A stretch of DNA of 64,000 bases from an uncultured Alphaproteobacteria bacterium (GCA_902593125.1 CACJGU010000006.1:1-64000), one strand, 5' to 3'. Shown: positions 42,680 to 51,366, counted from the first letter of the stretch. Numbers and translations are program-made. The notes: generated by a model from the letters alone, not told the origin.

Positions 42680-43777
42680 ATGACAAATGAAATTAAAACT
42701 TTTGATACTGGTGAAAAAGATAGGTCAAATTTTATACACGTAGATTTAAATCCAAAAAAAAATATTGAGAATAAAAAAAATTTTAAAAATTTATTTAATA
42801 AAATTGCTGAGTGTCCAATAGATGATTTAGATGAATATTTAAAATTAACTTATCATGAAGAAGTAGAATTAAATGCCTTTCATCCAATAAATGAAATTAA
42901 GGGAATTGATGATGTAAAAAATAAATTATGGAGACCAATTAAAAATGCATTGCCTGACTTAGAAAGAAGAAACAATCTTGTTATAGGTGGAGCATTTAGA
43001 GACAAGGTTTTTGTTTCATTTATTAGCCATCTTACTGGTACATTTGTAAATGAGTGGCTAGGCATTCCACCAACAAACAAAACGATATTTTTGAGAACAT
43101 GTGAAGCTCATCAAATAACAAATAATAAAATAATTAAATCTTATACACTAATTGATACTGTTGATTTTATTCGCCAAGCTGGACACTGGCCAATAAATAA
43201 ATCACTTGGTTCAGAGGGTATGTGGCCAAGTCCCATAACTGGAGATGGTGAAAATAATGAGAATTTGGATAATGATTTATCGTTAAGATCCCTCAACCAA
43301 GATTTGACTATGCAACGAAGCCTCAATATCAAACCCGAAACAGAGCCTGAACTAAATATAAATGAAATCAGAGAAAAATTAATCAATCATCCTCAAAAAA
43401 ATTACTGGCATCCCAAAATGATGTGGTACGGACCATCAGGCATAGGAACAGCAAGAGGGCTAAAAGGGTTTGTTGATCATCATCAACTTCCTTTTCGATT
43501 AACATTTAAAGAGAGAGATTATTGGAAAATTGGACACTATATTGAAATTGGTGATGGAAATTATTCTATGACAGGTGGTTGGCACAGTATTGAATGTGTA
43601 CATGGATCAAATGAATGGCTTGGGTATAAAGCAACAAATAAAAAAGTAACAATGAGAGTTATGGACTTTTATTTACATCATGAAGGTTTGATTAGGGAAA
43701 ATTGGGTACCAATTGATATTGCTCACATTTTAAATCAAATAGGGATTGATATATTCAAATTAATTCATAAAAAATAG
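42680..43777 (+). CDS. Tandem SnoaL/NTF2-like protein, type B (module 2)
   Basis: 365 aa, paralogue of the protein at 38474. Domain 1 (~residues 35-175): DVKNKLWRPIKNALPDLERR, FISHLTGTFVNEWLGIPPTN, LIDTVDFIRQAGHWP. A ~45-residue acidic linker follows. Domain 2 (~230-360): YWHPKMMWYGPSGIGTARGL, MTGGWHSIECVHGSNEWLGY, PIDIAHILNQIGIDIF. It carries the WH-x2-M-x-W-x-GP-x-G-x-G motif. Two bases separate it from the hpsN-like gene, so the two are coexpressed. The function is unknown, but coupling to a dehydrogenase suggests action on its substrate or product. Confidence 0.82.
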   Translation: MTNEIKTFDTGEKDRSNFIHVDLNPKKNIENKKNFKNLFNKIAECPIDDLDEYLKLTYHEEVELNAFHPINEIKGIDDVKNKLWRPIKNALPDLERRNNLVIGGAFRDKVFVSFISHLTGTFVNEWLGIPPTNKTIFLRTCEAHQITNNKIIKSYTLIDTVDFIRQAGHWPINKSLGSEGMWPSPITGDGENNENLDNDLSLRSLNQDLTMQRSLNIKPETEPELNINEIREKLINHPQKNYWHPKMMWYGPSGIGTARGLKGFVDHHQLPFRLTFKERDYWKIGHYIEIGDGNYSMTGGWHSIECVHGSNEWLGYKATNKKVTMRVMDFYLHHEGLIRENWVPIDIAHILNQIGIDIFKLIHKK

Positions 43778-43779
43778 TT

Positions 43780-45099
43780 ATGGCTATAGAATATATCAAA
43801 AAGGGAATAGATGAGAAACAACGAATAGAAGATAATGAAAAAGTAAAAAAAATTGTTGAAGAGACACTTAGTAAAATTGAAGATGAAGGTGATAAATATA
43901 TTAGAGAATTGTCTAAAAAATTTGATAATTATTCTCCCCCAAGCTTTAAATTAAGTGAAAATCAAATTACTGACTTAATGGATGAAGTATCTAATGAGGA
44001 CAAAGAAGATATAAAATTTGCTCAAAAACAAGTTAGATCTTTTGCTGAAGCTCAGCTTAAAACTTTAAATGAACTGGAGGTTGAAACACATCCAGGAGTA
44101 ATTCTTGGACATAAAAATATCCCTGTGCAAGCTGTGGGCTGTTATGTACCTGCTGGAAAATTTCCCATGGTAGCTTCAGCACATATGTCAGTTGTTACTG
44201 CATCAGTTGCTGGAGTGCCAAGAATAGTAGCAACTACACCACCTTTTCAGGGTAAACCAAATCCAGCTGTTATTACAGCAATGAAAATGGGTGGTGCACA
44301 TGAAATTTTTGTTTTAGGAGGTATGCAAGGAGTTGGGGCAATGGCAATAGGAACAGAAACAATTAAGCCAGTTGATATGCTCGTTGGTCCTGGAAATGCC
44401 TTTGTTGCTGAAGCAAAACGACAGCTGTATGGAAAGGTAGGTATAGATTTATTTGCAGGCCCTACTGAAACAATGGTGATTGCAGACGATACTGTTGACG
44501 GAGAAATTTGTGCAACTGATTTATTAGGACAAGCAGAACATGGTTATAATTCACCAGCAGTAATGATAACTAATTCAAAAAAACTCGCTGAAGATACATT
44601 AATTGAAATTGATAGATTATTAAAAATACTTCCTACAAAAGATACCGCAAGTGCAAGTTGGCGAGACTATGGAGAAATAATTCTATGCGAAAATTATGAT
44701 GAAATGCTCATAAAAGCAAATGAGATCGCTTCAGAGCATGTTCAAGTAATGACAGATCGAGATGATTGGTTTTTAGAAAAAATGACTTCTTATGGTGCGT
44801 TGTTTTTAGGACCTAGGACTAACGTTGCAAATGGTGATAAAGTTATTGGGACTAATCATACTCTTCCTACAAAAAAAGCAGGTCGATATACTGGAGGATT
44901 ATGGGTAGGTAAGTTTATTAAAACTCATACCTATCAAAAGATTGTAACTGATGAAGCAGCAACACTAATTGGAGAATATGGTTCAAGACTCTCTCACCTA
45001 GAGGGTTTTATTGGTCATGCAGAACAATGCAATGTCAGGGTTAGACGTTATGGAAAAAAAAATGTGGCCTACGGTAAACCAGCTGGAGAAAAAATTTAA
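43780..45099 (+). CDS. hpsN: HpsN-like sulfopropanediol 3-dehydrogenase (histidinol-dehydrogenase fold)
   Basis: 439 aa HisD-superfamily enzyme. Zinc ligands Gln/His in LLGQAEHGYNSPAV, Asp and His in GDKVIGTNHTLPTKKAGRY, and the C-terminal His in EGFIGHAEQCNVRVRRYG; catalytic Glu-His in IASEHVQVMTDRDDWF. Stretches such as GHKNIPVQAVGCYVPAGKFP and GGLWVGKFIKTHTYQKI fit my recollection of HpsN, which oxidises (R)-2,3-dihydroxypropane-1-sulfonate to (R)-sulfolactate, better than true HisD. No his genes are nearby, while xsc and comDE are in the window. A related alcohol-dehydrogenase substrate remains possible. Confidence 0.8.
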   Translation: MAIEYIKKGIDEKQRIEDNEKVKKIVEETLSKIEDEGDKYIRELSKKFDNYSPPSFKLSENQITDLMDEVSNEDKEDIKFAQKQVRSFAEAQLKTLNELEVETHPGVILGHKNIPVQAVGCYVPAGKFPMVASAHMSVVTASVAGVPRIVATTPPFQGKPNPAVITAMKMGGAHEIFVLGGMQGVGAMAIGTETIKPVDMLVGPGNAFVAEAKRQLYGKVGIDLFAGPTETMVIADDTVDGEICATDLLGQAEHGYNSPAVMITNSKKLAEDTLIEIDRLLKILPTKDTASASWRDYGEIILCENYDEMLIKANEIASEHVQVMTDRDDWFLEKMTSYGALFLGPRTNVANGDKVIGTNHTLPTKKAGRYTGGLWVGKFIKTHTYQKIVTDEAATLIGEYGSRLSHLEGFIGHAEQCNVRVRRYGKKNVAYGKPAGEKI

Positions 45100-45100
45100 A

Positions 45101-45496
45101 TTATTTTAATTCTCCTTTAATTCTCATTTCATTTCTTATTTTAGTTGCAGATATATCATGTATTTCTTTACCTAAATCATGTTCTGTGAAAGAATACCCA
45201 ACACCTCTACCATAGGATATATCTATAATGTTAGGAACCTTAACAACTACATATTCATTTCCTTCAGAATAACCATGCTTACTTAAGCCTTCATTGATTT
45301 TATTTTTTACTTCTTCAAATTGAAATGGATTATCAGCCTGACCTTCTACGCCTGCATCTACTCCTCCCACATCTCTATACATAATACAAACTTGACCAGT
45401 TTTGCTGAGTGCTCTCTTAAATAATTCCGTATGACCATCATGCCAAGGTTGCCATCTTCCTAACATTTGTACTGTTGGTTTTTTCCAATCAAACAT
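45101..45496 (-). CDS. Small HxGH-type nucleotidylyltransferase
   Basis: 131 aa. The N-terminal PTVQMLGRWQPWHDGHTELF contains HDGH, the HxGH nucleotide-binding motif, and the C-terminal HDISATKIRNEMRIKG holds the ISxTxIR motif, so it is a minimal cytidylyl/adenylyltransferase-fold enzyme. It overlaps the APS kinase gene by 8 bp and ends the xsc operon. ATP sulfurylase shares this superfamily but is about three times longer, so direct sulfurylase activity is doubtful. The acceptor is unknown. Confidence 0.78.
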   Translation of the reverse strand: MFDWKKPTVQMLGRWQPWHDGHTELFKRALSKTGQVCIMYRDVGGVDAGVEGQADNPFQFEEVKNKINEGLSKHGYSEGNEYVVVKVPNIIDISYGRGVGYSFTEHDLGKEIHDISATKIRNEMRIKGELK

Positions 45497-45902
45497 TATT
45501 AATCTCCTTTGCTAAATTTTCTATTTCTTTATCAGATAAAAAATTTGTTATTTTAATATCTGTTTTACTTGGTTGCTCGAACATTTTATTAGTATCTTCA
45601 AATCTACCTTCTTTTATTGTGTCTAACCAAATGACAAAGTCAGGATTAAATGCTTCTCTTGCTTTTTCAGTAGGAGCAACAAAATCACATATTACCCATC
45701 GACCATTTTGTTTTTCAAAATCTGCAAAAGTTTTCATTCTGTTTGCTTGTCTAATACGCCCTTCCATTGAAAAATCCCAATCATTAGCAGATTTTCTTAC
45801 TATATCTGCATTATACCAAGCACAATTTTCAATAACTTTTATAAGTCTCTCTGCAAGCCATGTTTTTCCAGAACCAGGAAGTCCACAAATAAGTATTTTC
45901 AT
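45489..45902 (-). CDS. Adenylylsulfate kinase-like P-loop protein
   Basis: 137 aa. P-loop MKILICGLPGSGKTWLAERL at the N-terminus, YNADIVRKSANDWDFS, RRxRxxN-like region GRIRQANRMKTFADFEKQNG, and VICDFVAPTEKAREAFNPDF, which correspond to the APS kinase (CysC) pattern with a shortened C-terminus. CysC makes PAPS from adenylylsulfate and ATP. Its neighbour CysQ removes PAP, the product of PAPS use, supporting this reading; a kinase acting on another nucleotide-linked substrate is an alternative. It starts 14 bp after cysQ. Confidence 0.75.
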   Translation of the reverse strand: MKILICGLPGSGKTWLAERLIKVIENCAWYNADIVRKSANDWDFSMEGRIRQANRMKTFADFEKQNGRWVICDFVAPTEKAREAFNPDFVIWLDTIKEGRFEDTNKMFEQPSKTDIKITNFLSDKEIENLAKEINNV

Positions 45903-45916
45903 TTTTGTATTATGAG

Positions 45917-46702
45917 TTAATTTTTTGCAATAAAATAAGGGTTAATAACACTTTCTTTTGTGTTGTATAGTATTTTATTTTTATCTAGATTACTAATTGA
46001 TCCTCCTGCTTCCTCCAAAATAATATGTCCTGCTGCAATGTCCCATTCTGATGTTGGTCCTAACCTTGGATAAATATCTGCATCTCCTTCAGCAATAAGA
46101 CAAAATTTTAATGAACTACCGGCTTTAATTAATTCATAGTTATTTAAATTTTTTTTTAGCCAATTTGTAAATTCAATATTTGAATGTGATCGACTACCTA
46201 TAACCTTAATAGGATCACTTTGCTTCTTGTTACTTTTAATAATTTTAAATTGATCAAAATTGTTAATTTTTAAGCTAGTATTAGTTTTAAAAGCACCATT
46301 ATTTTTAATTGCATAATAGAGAAGAGATTTTGCTGGTGCATAAATTACTCCAAAGATAGGATAATTTTTTTCTATAAGAGCAATATTGACTGTAAACTCA
46401 CCATTTCTATTTATAAATTCTTTTGTTCCATCAAGAGGATCTATTAACCAATATTTTTTCCAGCTTTTTCTTTCACTCCAATTTACTAAACTTTCTTCAC
46501 TTAAAATTGGAATACTTGTATCAACATTTTTTAATTTATTAATTATAATGTTATTTGAATTAATATCAGCAATTGTTAAAGGTGAGTTATCTTCTTTAGA
46601 CTTTACAATAATATTTTTATTATAAACTTTTAAAATTTCTTTACCTGCTTCTATAGCAATATTTAATATCTCCAAAATAGTATTTGGCTTATTTAAATCC
46701 AT
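45917..46702 (-). CDS. cysQ: 3'(2'),5'-bisphosphate nucleotidase
   Basis: 261 aa inositol-monophosphatase-fold enzyme. Metal site ILSEES, WLIDPLDGTKEFINRNGEFT and the C-terminal SEWDIAAGHIILEEAGG are characteristic of CysQ, with NGEFTVNIALI as the family-specific extension of the DPLDGT motif. It hydrolyses 3'-phosphoadenosine 5'-phosphate to AMP and phosphate. It lies third in the operon, between the Ca2+/Na+ exchanger (5 bp) and the APS kinase-like gene. Confidence 0.88.
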   Translation of the reverse strand: MDLNKPNTILEILNIAIEAGKEILKVYNKNIIVKSKEDNSPLTIADINSNNIIINKLKNVDTSIPILSEESLVNWSERKSWKKYWLIDPLDGTKEFINRNGEFTVNIALIEKNYPIFGVIYAPAKSLLYYAIKNNGAFKTNTSLKINNFDQFKIIKSNKKQSDPIKVIGSRSHSNIEFTNWLKKNLNNYELIKAGSSLKFCLIAEGDADIYPRLGPTSEWDIAAGHIILEEAGGSISNLDKNKILYNTKESVINPYFIAKN

Positions 46703-46707
46703 AGTAA

Positions 46708-47619
46708 CTAAATAAAAATAAAATAAATATAACTAAAATAGAAAGATAAACCTAAAATACCAAAAGTTCTTCCTAGTTTTTTAAATAAGTACATAAATAT
46801 AAGCACAATAAAGGTTATAAAAAGCATAAATAATAAATCCTGTGATACTAAAACGTCAGGCATTGTAAATTTATTAAAGAAAGAACTAATTCCTAAAACA
46901 CCTAACACATTATAGATATTTGAACCTAAAATGTTACCAAGAGCAAAATCAACTTTTCTTTTTATTGCAGACATAATGCCTACTACTAATTCGGGAAGAG
47001 ATGTTCCAAAGGCAATTAATGATAATCCAATTACAGCTTCTGAAATATTGAATTTATTTGCAAAATTTATTGCTGAACTTACAAAAAGTTCTGATCCATA
47101 AATTAAAAATACTACACCAATTATAATTAAAATAATTGAAATTAATGCTGAGTAATCGCCTTTATTAATTTCATCTATCATCAACGATCCTCTACTTATC
47201 TGAAGATACATTATTAATGCCAGTAAAATTATGGATATTATTCCAAATATAAAATTAAAATAAAAATAACTCATAAAAATTAGAAATATTCCTAATACTA
47301 TATTAATCCAAGCTTGGTTAATTTGGTTTTTATTGATGTTTGTAATTGGGAAAATAATTGTTGTTGCTGCCATAACTAAAATTAAATTTGCAATATTGCT
47401 CCCTAGAACTGCACCAAGTGCAAGATCCGCGTGATTAGTAACTACAGCATTAATACTACTTGCTAATTCAGGAAGAGAGGTGCCTCCTGCTACTATAACA
47501 ACACCAATTGCAAAAAGGGAAATATTTAATTTTTTTCCTAAACTTACTGAGCCTCTAATAACAATTTCAGCACCAGTAACTAATATAACTAGTCCAGCAA
47601 TTAAATAAAAAAGATCCAC
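46708..47619 (-). CDS. Calcium/sodium antiporter (CaCA family, YrbG-like)
   Basis: 303 aa with ~10 hydrophobic helices in two inverted repeats. The alpha-repeats are VVIVAGGTSLPELASSINAV in the first half and IGLSLIAFGTSLPELVVGIM in the second, each with the ion-binding GTSLPE motif. It exchanges Ca2+ or a similar cation for Na+ or K+ across the inner membrane. Eight bp after xsc in the operon. A link to sulfite or substrate handling is not evident from sequence. Confidence 0.9.
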   Translation of the reverse strand: MDLFYLIAGLVILVTGAEIVIRGSVSLGKKLNISLFAIGVVIVAGGTSLPELASSINAVVTNHADLALGAVLGSNIANLILVMAATTIIFPITNINKNQINQAWINIVLGIFLIFMSYFYFNFIFGIISIILLALIMYLQISRGSLMIDEINKGDYSALISIILIIIGVVFLIYGSELFVSSAINFANKFNISEAVIGLSLIAFGTSLPELVVGIMSAIKRKVDFALGNILGSNIYNVLGVLGISSFFNKFTMPDVLVSQDLLFMLFITFIVLIFMYLFKKLGRTFGILGLSFYFSYIYFIFI

Positions 47620-47627
47620 TAAATATA

Positions 47628-49397
47628 TTACTGAATAACCGTATCTTTAGGATCTATACCTGCAATTTCAACAGGGGCTTTCATAGCATCTCTTCTAAAT
47701 GGTTCTCCAAGTTCTTGATTAAGCATAACTTCTATAAATGTCGTTATGCCTTCCATTTGTTCTTTACAAGAAAGTTTTAGAGCTTCAGTCAATTCTTCTT
47801 GGGTATTAACTTTAATACCTTTAAAACCACAGGCATCAGCAATTTTTGCATAGCTTAATTTAGGATCAAGTTCAGTCCCAATAAAATTATTATTGTACCA
47901 AAGTGTGGTATTTCTTTTTTCTGCTCCCCACTGATAATTTCTAAAAATAATCATTGTTATATTTGGCCATCCTTCCCTATTGCAAGAGGTCATTTCACTC
48001 ATACTAATCCCGAAAGCTCCATCACCAGCAAAACCTACTACTGGTGTTTTAGGGCAGCCAATTTTAGCGCCAATAACAGAGGGAAAGCCATAACCACAAG
48101 GGCCAAACAAACCAGGAGCTAAATACTTTCTTCCATTCTCAAAAGTAGGGTAAGCATTTCCAATTGCGCAATTGTTACCAATGTCACTAGAAATAATTGC
48201 ATCTTCTGGCAATCCTGCTTGAATTGCTCTCCATGCCATTCTTGGAGACATTTTTTCAGGTTCTCTCTCTCTTGAGTCCTTGTTCCAAGATGTTCCAGGA
48301 TCATCTTCTTCATGATCAAGACCAGTAAGAGTTTGCAGCCATGATGATTTTGTCTGATGAATTAATTCTTCTCGTTGTTTTCTATTATGATCTCCAGCAG
48401 TTGAAGATAGATTATCCAAAATCTGTTTAGCAACGAGTTTTGCATCACCACAAATACCAACGCTAATTCTTTTTGTTAAACCAATTCTATCTGAGTTTAT
48501 GTCAACTTGAATTATATCAGCATCTTTTGGCCAATAATCAATACCATATCCAGGGAGAGTAGAAAAGGGATTAAGCCTTGTACCAAGTGCGAGAACCACA
48601 TCAGCTTTCGAAATAATTTGCATTGCTGCTTTTGATCCATTGTAACCTAGAGGTCCAACAGCTAATTGATGTTTTCCTGGAAAACTATCGTTGTGTTGAT
48701 AACCACAAGCGACTGGGGCACTTAGTTTTTCAGCTAATTTTTTGCAATCGTCTATTGCGTCTGCTAAAATTACACCTGCACCTGATAAAATAACTGGGAA
48801 TTTTGCATTAGATAATAATTCTGCAGCTTTATTAATTGCTTCTGATCCTCCTGAAGGTCTTTCAAAGTTTATAATTGCTGGTAATTCTATATCAACTACT
48901 TGTGTCCAAAAATCTCTTGGAATATTTAATTGTGCTGGTGCAGAACCTTTTATAGCTTTAGATATAACACGATTTAATACTTCAGCTACTCTAGAAGGAT
49001 CTCTTACTTCTTCTTGATAACAAACCATATCTTTAAACAAATTCATTTGTTCAACTTCTTGAAATCCACCTTGACCCATTGTTTTGTTTGCAGCTTGTGG
49101 AGTTACAAGTAACATTGGAGTATGATTCCAATATGCTGTTTTAATTGGAGTAACTAATCCAGTAATACCTGGACCATTTTGTGCAATACACATGGCAATT
49201 TTTCCGGTTGACCTAGTATAGCCATCAGCCATAATGCCACCATTTGATTCATGAGCAACATCCCAAAAGGTAATTCCAGCTTTTGGAAATAGGTCGGATA
49301 TAGGCATAAATGCTGACCCAATAATACCAAAAGCATGTTGTATCCCATGTTTTTGTAAAACTTTTACAAAAGCCTCTTCAGTTGTCATTTTAGCCAT
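47628..49397 (-). CDS. xsc: Sulfoacetaldehyde acetyltransferase
   Basis: 589 aa TPP enzyme, the length typical of Xsc. It splits sulfoacetaldehyde with phosphate into acetyl phosphate and sulfite, the desulfonation step of taurine, isethionate and sulfolactate degradation. The N-terminus MTTEEAFVKVLQKHGIQHAF, FGIIGSAFMPISDLFPKAG, QNGPGITGLVTPIKTAYWNH and QAANKTMGQGGFQEVEQMNL match the Xsc signature rather than acetolactate synthase. The TPP-binding GDGAFGISMSEMTSCNREGW lies near residue 460. A GGAG ribosome-binding site precedes the ATG. It heads the leftward five-gene operon. Confidence 0.94.
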   Translation of the reverse strand: MAKMTTEEAFVKVLQKHGIQHAFGIIGSAFMPISDLFPKAGITFWDVAHESNGGIMADGYTRSTGKIAMCIAQNGPGITGLVTPIKTAYWNHTPMLLVTPQAANKTMGQGGFQEVEQMNLFKDMVCYQEEVRDPSRVAEVLNRVISKAIKGSAPAQLNIPRDFWTQVVDIELPAIINFERPSGGSEAINKAAELLSNAKFPVILSGAGVILADAIDDCKKLAEKLSAPVACGYQHNDSFPGKHQLAVGPLGYNGSKAAMQIISKADVVLALGTRLNPFSTLPGYGIDYWPKDADIIQVDINSDRIGLTKRISVGICGDAKLVAKQILDNLSSTAGDHNRKQREELIHQTKSSWLQTLTGLDHEEDDPGTSWNKDSREREPEKMSPRMAWRAIQAGLPEDAIISSDIGNNCAIGNAYPTFENGRKYLAPGLFGPCGYGFPSVIGAKIGCPKTPVVGFAGDGAFGISMSEMTSCNREGWPNITMIIFRNYQWGAEKRNTTLWYNNNFIGTELDPKLSYAKIADACGFKGIKVNTQEELTEALKLSCKEQMEGITTFIEVMLNQELGEPFRRDAMKAPVEIAGIDPKDTVIQ

Positions 49398-49533
49398 ATT
49401 TGCTCCGTCAAAATATTTAATTATCCCTACATTAAATTAACACATAAATGAACTATAATAATTTAATTTTAGTTAATACTTTATTATATAAATTTATAAT
49501 TAGATAATTATTAATATATTTACGAATGTTAAA

Positions 49534-51366
49534 ATGACGCTTCAAGGACTAGAAATTATAAAGGCAACCTCTAAAACATTACCAAATCAACCTGGAGTAT
49601 ACCAAATGGAGGATGATAAAGGTAATATATTATATATAGGTAAAGCAAAAAATTTATCTAATAGAGTTAAAAACTATTTGTCTCTTAATAATCTCACAAG
49701 AAGAATTCAACGAATGGTTTGTCTTACAAACTCAATGAGTTTTTTTGTCACTAATACTGAGTTAGAGGCTATAATTTTAGAGTGCAATCTAATTAAAAAA
49801 CATAAACCAAGATTTAATGTTTTATTAAGAGATGATAAGTCATTTCCATATATTTTTATTTCTTCAGAACATGATTTTCCAAGGATAGAAAAACACAGAG
49901 GTGCAAAAAATAAACCAGGAAGATACTATGGTCCATTTGCAAGTCCTGATGCAGTTAATAGAACAATAAATACAATACAAAGAATATTTTTGATCAGATC
50001 TTGTACAGATAAGGAAGTATCAGCAGGAAATAAATTATGTTTTAACTATTATTTGAAACGTTGCTCTGGACCATGTGGTCAAAAAATATCCAAAGTTGCT
50101 TATGCTAAACTAATAGAAGCAGCTGATGATTTTTTAAGTAGTGGCAACTCAAAAAAAGTGCATAAAAATTTTTCTAATCAAATGTACAAAGCATCAAAAG
50201 AAAAAAATTTTGAGCTAGCAGCTTCTTTAAGAGATAGAATAAAAGCACTAGAACACATTGCCCAAAATAATTCTATAAAAATAAAAGATTTTAAAGATGC
50301 TGATATTTTTGCAATAAGTACAAAAGATGGGAGAAGCTGTATTTATGGAAGTTTTTTTCGGAACAATACTTCATATGGAGGAAAAGCATTTTATCCTGAT
50401 CATGATAAATTATCAGATGAGAATGAAATAATGCTTGGTTTTTTAAATATTTTTTATGCTGAAAAAGAAATTCCTAAAATAATAATTACTAATATAAATA
50501 TAAACAAAGTTGATCGATTAAGTTATTTAGGTAAAAATTTTGAAAATATTAAAATTTTAAAACCTTTGAAAGGTCCAAAAAAAAATTTATTAAAATTTGC
50601 AGAAAAAAATTCGAGTATTAATCTTGAATTAAAATTAAACAAATTAAAATCATTTGATAGTTTTACTTACGAAATAAAAAAATTATTCAAAATTGATAAA
50701 GATATCAATAAAATTGAAGCCTATGATAATAGTCATACTTTTGGCAAATACCCTGTTGGTGTTATGGTTGCTTACAATAATAATGGTTTCATGAAATCAA
50801 ATTATAGAAAATTTAATATTAAATTTAATATGGAAGAAAATAAAAATAAAGTTGATGATTATTATATGATGAAAGAAATTTTAATAAGACGTTTTAAAAA
50901 TATTCAATTTAAAACAGATTTTGATTTACCTGACCTATTATTAATTGATGGAGGTAAAGGACAATACAATTCTGCACTAGATGTGCTGAGTAATCTTAAG
51001 ATTGACATTCCAATAATAGCAATGGCAAAAGGTGTTGAAAGAGATTCTGGAAAGGAAATCCTAATTCACAATAAATTTACTTATAGATTGAGTGAAAATA
51101 ATACTCTACTTCATTTTTTGCAAAATATCAGAGATGAGGTTCATAGATTTGCTATTACAACTCATAGAAACAAAAGATCTAAAATGAGTATAAAGTCTGT
51201 TTACGATGATTTAAAAGGAATAGGACCAGAAAGAAAAAAGATATTAAAGAAACATTTTGGATCTATTGAAAGTCTCAAATTAGCTAGTTTAGAGGAGCTT
51301 AAAAAAATCAAATCAATACCAGATAATATATTAGAAAAAATTTATGAATATTTTCATAGCGTTTAA
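49534..51366 (+). CDS. uvrC: Excinuclease ABC subunit C
   Basis: 610 aa. N-terminal GIY-YIG nuclease domain (QPGVYQMEDDKGNILYIGKA), the conserved Cys patch LCFNYYLKRCSGPC, the UVR domain KNFELAASLRDRIKALEH, the endonuclease core IEAYDNSHTFGKYPVGVMVA and LPDLLLIDGGKGQYNSALDV, and C-terminal helix-hairpin-helix KGIGPERKKILKKHFGSIES. It makes both incisions around UvrAB-marked DNA damage. It is divergent from the xsc operon and followed by pgsA after 29 bp. Confidence 0.96.
   Translation: MTLQGLEIIKATSKTLPNQPGVYQMEDDKGNILYIGKAKNLSNRVKNYLSLNNLTRRIQRMVCLTNSMSFFVTNTELEAIILECNLIKKHKPRFNVLLRDDKSFPYIFISSEHDFPRIEKHRGAKNKPGRYYGPFASPDAVNRTINTIQRIFLIRSCTDKEVSAGNKLCFNYYLKRCSGPCGQKISKVAYAKLIEAADDFLSSGNSKKVHKNFSNQMYKASKEKNFELAASLRDRIKALEHIAQNNSIKIKDFKDADIFAISTKDGRSCIYGSFFRNNTSYGGKAFYPDHDKLSDENEIMLGFLNIFYAEKEIPKIIITNININKVDRLSYLGKNFENIKILKPLKGPKKNLLKFAEKNSSINLELKLNKLKSFDSFTYEIKKLFKIDKDINKIEAYDNSHTFGKYPVGVMVAYNNNGFMKSNYRKFNIKFNMEENKNKVDDYYMMKEILIRRFKNIQFKTDFDLPDLLLIDGGKGQYNSALDVLSNLKIDIPIIAMAKGVERDSGKEILIHNKFTYRLSENNTLLHFLQNIRDEVHRFAITTHRNKRSKMSIKSVYDDLKGIGPERKKILKKHFGSIESLKLASLEELKKIKSIPDNILEKIYEYFHSV

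Noticed and set aside
43780-45099. Histidinol dehydrogenase of histidine biosynthesis (hisD)
   Set aside because: The fold and zinc site match HisD, but no his genes are near. The sequence phrases resemble HpsN, and the operon partner is a tandem-SnoaL protein.
45475-45915. 146-codon plus-strand frame opposite the APS kinase-like gene
   Set aside because: The minus-strand frame has a P-loop and operon context; the plus frame has neither and is a shadow.
47628-49397. Acetolactate synthase or glyoxylate carboligase
   Set aside because: The TPP fold is shared, but the N-terminal and central phrases (GIIGSAFMPISDLFPKAG, QAANKTMGQGGFQEVEQM) are specific to Xsc.
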